Assembly (NCBI GenBank): GCA_046727175.1
Contig: JBKPCD010000076.1
Location: 1-8,988, forward strand
Reading direction: 5' to 3'
Origin: JBKPCD01 sp046727175
GTDB taxonomy: Bacteria; Acidobacteriota; Vicinamibacteria; Vicinamibacterales; 2-12-FULL-66-21
DNA length: 8,988 nt
The position numbers were made by a program, and so were the translations under genes. Below are positions 4,297 to 8,988 of this stretch, one piece after another; the stretch's first letter is position 1, and every line of letters starts with the position of its first letter. Below the pieces are notes generated by a model. It was given only the letters and a program-made list of their open reading frames with translations. It was not told the origin of the DNA and did no database searches.

Positions 4297-6348
4297 TCAT
4301 TTCTTCAGTACTTCCGCCTTCGTCCCGAACCCGGTACGCGGTCCCTTGTTGTCGCGCTCGAGCGAACGCTCGCTGTGAGCGATCGAGAACCCCGTCTCGT
4401 AGACCAGCTGCGCGATCCGCGCCATCTTGGGGAACGTGATCTTGTCCACGGTATCCGTAACGCGGTGGTAGTCCTTGTGAAGGCCCGTCGTGAAGAACGC
4501 GATTGGAATGCCCTTGGCCGCGTAGCTGTAGTGATCGCTTCGCGTGTAGACGCTTTCCGGATCGTTCGCGTCGTTCAGCTCGTAGTCGAGCGTAAGCGGC
4601 TTCGCCAGCGTGGCGTTGGTTTCCACGATCAGGTTGTGCAGGTCGGTGCTGATTCGATCCGCGCCGACAACGAACAGGGAGTTGGTGTAATCCCCTTCGA
4701 GGTTGTCGCAGTCGTCTCGCCCGACCATGTCCATGTTCAGCTGTGCCTGCACCTTCTCGAGCGGGACGACGGGGAAGTCGGCATTGTAGCGAGATCCGAG
4801 AAGCCCCGCTTCCTCGCCCGCGTGCCAGACAAACACAACCGATCGCTTCGGTTTTGGTCCAGTGACAAAGGCTTTGGCAATGGCCAGCTCCGCCACCGAC
4901 CCCGATCCGTCATCGTCAGCGCCGTTGCTGATGATGTCGCGCTCGTCGAACGGCGGAAGTGGACGGGGTGAAGCACCGCCGCGACCGGGTCCGGCTGCGG
5001 CTGCAGTCGCGTCGTTTGCGGGGCCGGCAGCAGCGGCCCCTGCGGGCGGAGCGCCGCCCCGGCGTCCCTGATTCTGAACGACTCTCCCTGCCTTCGTGAC
5101 CGCGGCCTGTGACTCGGCGCTTCGCAACCTGCACGAGCCCGGCGTCGGCTGTCCCCCGCCTCCCGTCTGGCTGTACCCGACGTGATCGAGGTGCGCGCCG
5201 AACAGCACGTACGTCTCCTTCAACTTCGGATCGCTGCCCTCGATCATGCCGACCACGTTGCGCGAGAGCTGCTCGGAGACGATCTCGTACGAGTTGTCGA
5301 TGTCGATCGTGACCTTGACCGGCAACGAAAGGGGAGCGATCGGTTCACCTTTTTCGGCCTTGGCCTTTACGTCTGCGAATTTGACGTTCGCTCCGGCGAA
5401 GAGCGCATCGAAGAACGTTTCGTCGCCCGTGAACTGCGGCGGGATGGGCGTGTCGGTGCGTTGCACGCTCGTGAGATCCGCCGGCGGCAATGCGCTGCGC
5501 CCGCCTCGTCCGCGTCCGCCGAACGCGCCTCCACGCCCTTGCAGCTGCGCTTGCGCCTGCTGCACCGCGTCGGTCGCCTTTTGAAGCGCTTCCTGCGCCT
5601 GCGCCAGCGCCTGTTCCGCGGCAGGCGGAGAGGCCGGCGCCGGGAGGAATCCGATGACTGCCTTTGCACCGAACGAGTTGATCGCAATGCCACCGCCGCC
5701 GCGACCGCCGCCACGACCGGCGCGGCCCCCCGACCCCGGAACGAGGTTCGGCATCCAGATCACGAGCTTGCCCTTCACGTCGCGGCCCTGGTAGTCGGAG
5801 GACTGACCGTAGCCGACGAACTCGGCGCCATCGAACGTCAATGTCTGCTTGCCGCCGGAGTTGAATCCGAACGTGACGTGATCGCCCTGCTTGAACGTCT
5901 TCGTTTCGCCATTCGCGACGATGGTCACCGATGAATTCCGCGCGACCTTGTATCCCTTGACCTTGACGTTCTCGAAATAGGTGCCCTGGTCGCCGAGCGG
6001 CTTGACGCCCCACGCCTTGAGATGATCGGCGATGTACGCTGCTGCGAGGCCATAGCCTTCGGTGTAGACCTGTCGTCCTTGCAACTCGTCGGACGCGAGA
6101 TACGTCAGCCACTCTTTCAGATCGGCCGGGTTGATCTGGGCGTACTTGACGTTCGCAGGAGCGGGCCCCTGTGCGAGCGCTCTCCACGGCTTCCACCCCG
6201 CCGCGCTGAGAACGCGAACCGGGGACCCCGGCTGCCACCCCGCTGCCCTAACAACGCGCAGCGGGGACCCCGGCTGCCAGAAGACAAGCGCAAGAATGAT
6301 GACAGTACCGAACTTGTGCAGGAGGGATCCAGCGTGCGCTCTTGTCAT
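4297..6348 (-). CDS. Secreted M28-family zinc aminopeptidase with PA-type insert
   Basis: A 683-residue exported metallopeptidase expected to remove N-terminal residues from peptides. The di-zinc set is complete: HLD (H386, D388), the bridging Asp in GADDDGSG (about D479), HAGEEAG with catalytic E512 and zinc ligand E513, NMDMVG (D540) and YHRVTDT (H628). A protease-associated-like region precedes the catalytic part (about 125-380). Two low-complexity inserts stand out: residues 206-286, Gly/Arg-rich around a helical Ala/Gln stretch, and 395-465, Gly/Ala/Pro-rich, lying between the first ligands and the bridging Asp. Length exceeds the usual 450-560 residues because of them. The signal peptide (1 to about 60, probable cleavage after ALA) holds a 14-residue tandem duplication. 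ATG at 6346-6348 has GAGG 7 nt upstream. It converges with the thioredoxin-like gene, 10 bp apart, and is divergent from the receiver gene. Confidence 0.9.
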   Translation of the reverse strand: MTRAHAGSLLHKFGTVIILALVFWQPGSPLRVVRAAGWQPGSPVRVLSAAGWKPWRALAQGPAPANVKYAQINPADLKEWLTYLASDELQGRQVYTEGYGLAAAYIADHLKAWGVKPLGDQGTYFENVKVKGYKVARNSSVTIVANGETKTFKQGDHVTFGFNSGGKQTLTFDGAEFVGYGQSSDYQGRDVKGKLVIWMPNLVPGSGGRAGRGGGRGGGGIAINSFGAKAVIGFLPAPASPPAAEQALAQAQEALQKATDAVQQAQAQLQGRGGAFGGRGRGGRSALPPADLTSVQRTDTPIPPQFTGDETFFDALFAGANVKFADVKAKAEKGEPIAPLSLPVKVTIDIDNSYEIVSEQLSRNVVGMIEGSDPKLKETYVLFGAHLDHVGYSQTGGGGQPTPGSCRLRSAESQAAVTKAGRVVQNQGRRGGAPPAGAAAAGPANDATAAAAGPGRGGASPRPLPPFDERDIISNGADDDGSGSVAELAIAKAFVTGPKPKRSVVFVWHAGEEAGLLGSRYNADFPVVPLEKVQAQLNMDMVGRDDCDNLEGDYTNSLFVVGADRISTDLHNLIVETNATLAKPLTLDYELNDANDPESVYTRSDHYSYAAKGIPIAFFTTGLHKDYHRVTDTVDKITFPKMARIAQLVYETGFSIAHSERSLERDNKGPRTGFGTKAEVLKK
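6196..6279. repeat. 42-bp in-frame tandem duplication in the M28 signal peptide
   Basis: Two 42-bp units (6238-6279 and 6196-6237) encode WQPGSPLRVVRAAG and WQPGSPVRVLSAAG; a decayed third copy begins WKPW. The DNA core GGGGACCCCGGCTGCCA is identical in both. They lie between the hydrophobic core of the signal peptide and the probable cleavage site, lengthening the export signal to about 60 residues. Confidence 0.85.
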
Positions 6349-6560
6349 TATTCAGCCTCGGCGCGGGTGGATTGGATGATGCGGACGCTTCCACCCCACC
6401 GGGAACAAATACGCCCGGCGGGCACGCTCCGTTTCGACCCACCGTGCGCAACGCTCGGGACTCCGGTTTTTCACCCCACCGGCGGCTTTATCGCGCCGGC
6501 CCCCCAGGGCGATGGTTCAAGTCGCGTGTTTCGCCGCCGATTGAGACGGCACACCTTAAA

Positions 6561-6681
6561 CAGGCCGCTGAAAAAAGACGGCCTGATGGGAAATGGCAAG
6601 TGGAAGATGGCCAAAAGGTATGGCGGTTTTGCCATTTCCCATCTCCCATTTGCCATTCAGGATGCGTTTTTCAGCATCCTG
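6561..6681. repeat. Composite inverted element: two A/T-loop hairpins flanking inverted heptamer repeats
   Basis: The left hairpin pairs CAGGCCG (6561-6567) with CGGCCTG (6579-6585) around CTGAAAAAAGA. The right hairpin pairs CAGGATGC (6658-6665) with GCATCCTG (6674-6681) around GTTTTTCA, the same loop type in the opposite orientation. Between them GATGGGAAATGGCAA (6585-6599) is perfectly complementary to 6629-6643. The right inner part is four heptamers (GCCATTT, CCCATCT, CCCATTT, GCCATTC; 6631-6658), and the left inner part reads as similar heptamers on the minus strand. The symmetry resembles a MITE-like or REP-derived unit. It lies between divergent genes, so a terminator role is unlikely. 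Confidence 0.75.
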
Positions 6682-6692
6682 CGAATCCCTCC

Positions 6693-6729
6693 CGTACGAC
6701 TACCCACGATCGATACGTACAACTACCAA
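6693..6729. repeat. Imperfect direct repeat upstream of the receiver gene
   Basis: CGTACGACTACCCA (6693-6706) and CGTACAACTACCAA (6716-6729) match at 12 of 14 positions with a 23-bp offset, close to two helical turns. An inverted CTACC/GGTAG pair follows at 6724-6743. This is a plausible binding site for a dimeric regulator, but nothing identifies which. Confidence 0.35.
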
Positions 6730-6862
6730 TGCGAATTCGGTAGGTTCACCAATTCCGGGGCGCATTCGACTGCGCGATGATGCGGGCGCGGAACGGAGTC
6801 CGGTAGGCGGGAGCGGGGACCGGAAGGTCCGATTCGATTCGTCGGATGGGCGTGTGGGATCC

Positions 6863-6897
6863 GGTCCTCGGTTCCCGGTCCCGGGCTCCGGTCCCCC
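6863..6897. repeat. GC-rich heptamer tandem repeat upstream of the receiver gene
   Basis: About five degenerate 7-bp units of consensus GGTCCCC (GGTCCTC, GGTTCCC, GGTCCCG, GGCTCCG, GTCCCCC) end a few bases before the receiver start. They leave no room for a normal ribosome binding site. Confidence 0.6.
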
Positions 6898-6903
6898 CCG
6901 CGG

Positions 6904-7265
6904 ATGTCCACAGCGATGCCATCAGTCCTGATCGTCGACGACAGCGATCGGATACGCCGTACGATTCGGCAGGTGATTGAAGGGTTCGCGGATCCAATCT
7001 ACGAATGCAGCGACGGCGCCGAGGCGCTCGCGGCATGCGTGCTGCACAAGCCGGACTGCGTGCTGATGGACATCGAGATGCCGATCACCGACGGCATCAC
7101 CGCAACGCGAGAAATCATCGACGCGCTGCCGTCACCGCGATCGTCCTCGTGACCCAGTACGACGACAAATGGATGCGCATGGCGGCGATGAAGGCGGGCG
7201 CGCGCGGCTACGTCCTCAAAGAGAATCTTCTCGCCCTGCGACCGCTGCTGAAGGAGCTGGCGTAG
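6904..7265 (+). pseudogene. Single-domain response-regulator receiver, broken by one-base frameshift
   Basis: Read across two frames this is one CheY-like receiver of about 120 residues with no output domain. The first frame (ATG 6904 to TGA 7150-7152) gives VLIVDDSDR with acidic residues D12 and D13, and LMDIEMPITDG with phosphoacceptor D56. The second frame, up to TAG 7263-7265, gives IVLVTQYDD (conserved Thr) and GARGYVLKEN (conserved Lys). The pieces join if one base is missing near 7135-7137. Either the gene is inactive or the assembly has an error there. The 82-residue product of the first frame would lack the Thr and Lys needed for signalling. Upstream GC-rich repeats leave no clear ribosome binding site. 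An alternative ATG lies at 6916. No partner kinase is in the window. Confidence 0.75.
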
Positions 7266-7284
7266 CCCGAATCCGACGCGACCC

Positions 7285-7313
7285 GGTCCCCGGCCCCCCG
7301 GGTCCCCGGTTCC
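7285..7313. repeat. GC-rich heptamer-like repeat downstream of the receiver gene
   Basis: Units GGTCCCC, GGCCCCC(C), GGGTCCCC and GGTTCC follow the receiver stop by 20 bp and have the same consensus as the array upstream of it, so the receiver is bracketed by related repeats. ACCCGG and CCGGGT within it can pair, but no T-run follows. Confidence 0.5.
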
Positions 7314-7428
7314 AAATTCCTGTCTGGCGTTTCGTCTACAATGCTTCCCTCGAAATACGGCAGAACCGACAACCCGGTCAGACGCTCACGTCACCCGAGC
7401 ACCAACGCAACGATCGACGAGCACGCCA

Positions 7429-7950
7429 CTACGCAGCCGGCTTGACCGCCTTCGCGGGCGTTTGCACCTCGACTTCGTGGACCTTCATTTCGGGCTTGAT
7501 CGGCAGCGGCACGGTCACTTCGAGCACGCCATCGGCAAACGTAGCCTTGACATCCTCGTACTTGACGTCAGCGGGCAGCGGAATCGCGCGATAGAAGGTT
7601 CCGTACTCGCGCTCCGACCGATAGATGTTCTCCTTCTTCTCCTCCTTTTCGAGCTTCCGCTCGCCCGAAATCGTGAGGCACCCGTCGATGACCTCCACCT
7701 TGACGTCTTCTTTCTTGAGGCCCGGCAGATCGACTTTGGTGAGCAGATCTCCATCCTTCTCGAACACCTCGATTGCCGGGGAAAACGTGGGTGTCTCTGG
7801 CGCAATCGCGCGAAGCGTCGGCATGCGCAGCGCCGGCCAGGAGGGCTCGCCAAAGATCCGGTCGAACCCCGTCCGCATCCGATCGAAGAATGCGAACGGA
7901 TCCGCAACCAGATCGGGACGAGCGAGGGTCCCTTGCTTTCTGAATAACAT
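7429..7950 (-). CDS. Hsp20/alpha-crystallin small heat-shock protein
   Basis: A 173-residue cytoplasmic holdase chaperone that forms oligomers and keeps unfolding proteins soluble without ATP. The alpha-crystallin domain spans about residues 56-150: FSPAIEVFEKDGDLLTKVDLPG, then VIDGCLTISGER, and the hallmark ATFADGVLEVTVP (136-148). The N-terminal arm (1-55) is Phe/Arg/Pro-rich, as usual for oligomerisation. A charged Glu/Lys run (99-107) sits in the loop before the exchange strand. The start is ATG at 7950 because GGAGGT lies 6 nt upstream; an in-frame lead of 20 residues from 8010 has no such site. The gene follows the HemG-like gene on the same strand after 210 bp, so separate transcription is likely. 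No CIRCE inverted repeat is visible upstream. Confidence 0.93.
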   Translation of the reverse strand: MLFRKQGTLARPDLVADPFAFFDRMRTGFDRIFGEPSWPALRMPTLRAIAPETPTFSPAIEVFEKDGDLLTKVDLPGLKKEDVKVEVIDGCLTISGERKLEKEEKKENIYRSEREYGTFYRAIPLPADVKYEDVKATFADGVLEVTVPLPIKPEMKVHEVEVQTPAKAVKPAA

Positions 7951-7973
7951 GACGCACCTCCAATTCATGCGTG

Positions 7974-8002
7974 GTTGTATGGCGCGTTTTCCCATCGGCA
8001 AA
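7974..8002 (-). promoter_or_regulatory. Weak candidate promoter for the Hsp20 gene
   Basis: On the minus strand TTTGCC (8002-7997) and TACAAC (7979-7974) are separated by 17 bp and lie about 24 bp before the Hsp20 start, ahead of the GGAGGT site. The match to sigma-70 boxes is poor (3 of 6 and 4 of 6). Location is the main support. Confidence 0.2.
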
Positions 8003-8160
8003 GGACGCAACGATCGTGCCTCGAGAGCATCGCCATAACGCTCTGGCTACCGACCAGATTTGTGACGTCCGTGGTTCGCGCGTCGGCTTCGCCGCGCAGA
8101 ATTCCCAACCGATGCGAGATTTTCCTCAGCGCGCCTGAGAAACAGGCGTCCGGCAAATCG

Positions 8161-8748
8161 TCAGGCAACCCGGACGTTGGTGAGCGAGCCTGGCGTCGCG
8201 TTCTCCGTCGTGCCTTCGGTCACCAGGCGGTCGAATTGTTCTCCGAAGGACTGCAGATCGGTCCAGTCGGTGTACTCGTAATCCCGGCTCGTATCGACAT
8301 CGCCCCCGGCTTTCTGGACGATGCGCTTCATGATCCAGCGCTTGAGCCAGCCGTAATGCGTGTACAGGAGCGCACCCGCGACGGTTTTCGTGATGGTTGG
8401 CCGCCAGCCGCTGGTGGTGCAGAAGCGGTCGACAATGGCCGCGAGGTCTTGCTGAACGCTTGCGTCTTTTTGCAGGATGCCGAGGCAGACGGTCACCAAC
8501 GCCGTTGGTTTCCGGCCGAGCGCCAAGGCATGGGCGCCAGCCCAGCGCTGGATCTTCCGTTGATGTCGCCCGCCATGGAGCGACGCTGCCACGACGATCC
8601 CGGTGTAGCCATCGGGTGATGGGTCGGCAGTGCCGGCCTCGATCACGTCCACATCGTTTCTCCGCGAGCGAAGCGTGCCGGCGAGCGCCTGGGCGATCTT
8701 GGCGGTATGGCCATCGGTCGTGCCGTAGAAGATGAGAATGCGCGCCAT
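8161..8748 (-). CDS. HemG-like flavodoxin-domain protein (protoporphyrinogen oxidase family)
   Basis: A 195-residue FMN-binding protein similar to HemG, the quinone-linked enzyme that oxidises protoporphyrinogen IX in haem synthesis. The FMN phosphate loop is YGTTDGHT (8-15) and the second flavin loop AASLHGGRHQ (54-63). The C-terminal block resembles E. coli HemG as I recall it: WRP (115-117), AGALLYTHYGW (124-134), MKRI, AGGDVDTSRDYEYTDW (147-162) and a final FGEQF helix. Members of this group are often annotated only as flavodoxin-domain proteins, so the haem role is probable but not certain; other haem genes are absent here. ATG at 8748 has GGAGGA 6-7 nt upstream; a much longer in-frame extension to 8976 is rejected. 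It lies ahead of Hsp20 and behind a probable membrane-protein gene. Confidence 0.8.
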   Translation of the reverse strand: MARILIFYGTTDGHTAKIAQALAGTLRSRRNDVDVIEAGTADPSPDGYTGIVVAASLHGGRHQRKIQRWAGAHALALGRKPTALVTVCLGILQKDASVQQDLAAIVDRFCTTSGWRPTITKTVAGALLYTHYGWLKRWIMKRIVQKAGGDVDTSRDYEYTDWTDLQSFGEQFDRLVTEGTTENATPGSLTNVRVA

Positions 8749-8923
8749 GAGTTCCTCCGCATGAAGAGAGTCGCCGTGGTCGGCGGCGTGCAGTCGTGGG
8801 TCTTCGCCATTCGGGTTGCGATTGATGCAAGAGTTGTCCCGAAGAGGATAGGAGAACATTGGAGTCCCGCGTGACGCAGTGCCGCGCGCCGCCGCAAGAT
8901 TCCCGATAACGAGGCACCGAAGT

Positions 8924-8988
8924 CTAGAACCGGAGAGCCTGTCTCTGTCCGTACCAACTCGCGAGGTACAGGACACCGACGACCAGCA
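8924..8988 (-). CDS. C-terminal end of a probable membrane protein (partial)
   Basis: One minus-strand frame entering from the right edge reads LVVGVLYLASWYGQRQALRF and stops at TAG (8924-8926). A hydrophobic run closed by a short polar/basic tail fits a last transmembrane helix. Only 20 residues are visible, so no family can be named, and another frame is also open here. The 175 bp between this stop and the HemG-like start hold no other feature I can support. Confidence 0.35.
   Translation of the reverse strand, partial: LVVGVLYLASWYGQRQALRF

Larger units (their letters stand above)
6349..6903. other. 555-bp divergent intergenic region, rich in repeats
   Basis: This gap must hold the promoters of the M28 peptidase (minus) and the receiver gene (plus), but no clear -10/-35 pair is visible. 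Positions 6349-6560 are GC-rich with two copies of CACCCCACCGG (6391 and 6471 areas). Positions 6561-6681 hold a symmetric hairpin/heptamer element, 6693-6729 an imperfect direct repeat, and 6863-6897 GC-rich heptamers. Short open frames here are made of repeat sequence and look non-coding. Confidence 0.6.

Noticed and set aside
6505..6545. tRNA-like GGTTCAAGTC motif
   Set aside because: Flanking bases do not pair into a T-stem and no acceptor or anticodon arm can be found on either strand.
6565..6745. Small proteins in the 6561-6681 region on either strand
   Set aside because: Their sequences are translations of heptamer repeats (recurring MGNGKW- or SHLPF-like words) with no ribosome binding sites.
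7130..7152. Programmed -1 frameshift in the receiver gene
   Set aside because: No slippery heptamer or downstream hairpin is seen; a simple deletion or assembly error explains the break.
7951..8010. Longer Hsp20 start at 8010
   Set aside because: GGAGGT lies just before the ATG at 7950, and the extra 20 residues do not look like the family.
7965..8168. 67-codon minus-strand reading frame overlapping the end of the HemG-like gene
   Set aside because: TTG start, no ribosome binding site, no recognisable domain; probably leader sequence of the Hsp20 gene.
8749..8976. N-terminal extension of the HemG-like protein to 8976
   Set aside because: The flavodoxin fold begins exactly at the ATG at 8748, which has its own GGAGGA; the extension is low in family-like features.

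Overview
The window is GC-rich bacterial DNA. Gene style suggests a member of Acidobacteriota, perhaps Vicinamibacteria. The signs are a secreted M28 peptidase with Gly/Arg/Ala-rich linkers, a small di-haem cytochrome like the photosynthetic reaction-centre subunit, a HemG-like flavodoxin, and many short-period tandem repeats between genes. The lineage is an inference from gene style; no rRNA or other marker is present.

Layout. Positions 1-258 look like the worn 3' end of an insertion sequence: an open transposase-like tail, a cloverleaf-like fold and two direct terminal-type repeats. A 14-bp tandem repeat array (262-303, degenerate to about 403) follows and supplies the stop codon of the next gene. 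Positions 402-2761 (minus strand) hold a two-gene operon: a secreted GH33-type exo-sialidase, overlapping by 4 nt an MFS transporter of the anion:cation symporter type. The junction forms a 10-bp perfect hairpin with the transporter's ribosome binding site in its loop. A 47-bp divergent gap separates this operon from a di-haem cytochrome (2809-3252, plus).

A 49-residue zinc-ribbon protein lies convergent to the cytochrome (3299-3448, minus). Positions 3449-3895 contain no convincing gene but carry two REP-type palindromes. They run into a TlpA/ResA-like thioredoxin domain (to 4286) that has no normal N-terminus. A large M28 zinc metallopeptidase (4297-6348, minus) converges on it, and its signal peptide contains a 42-bp in-frame duplication. 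The 555-bp gap 6349-6903 is rich in repeats, including a symmetric hairpin/heptamer element. Next come a single-domain response-regulator receiver broken by a one-base frameshift (6904-7265, plus), an Hsp20 chaperone (7429-7950, minus), a HemG-like flavodoxin (8161-8748, minus) and the last residues of a probable membrane protein at the right edge.

Function. The left half fits export and degradation: the sialidase releases acidic sugars, the transporter could take them up, and the M28 enzyme trims peptides outside the cytoplasm. The right half (receiver, Hsp20, flavodoxin) fits stress or redox adaptation. No complete new defence or mobile system is visible. The most unusual signals are the start-site hairpin in the sialidase/transporter operon, the cloverleaf at the left edge, the composite inverted element at 6561-6681, and the recurring repeat lengths that are multiples of 7 (7, 14, 42), several of which have invaded gene ends.
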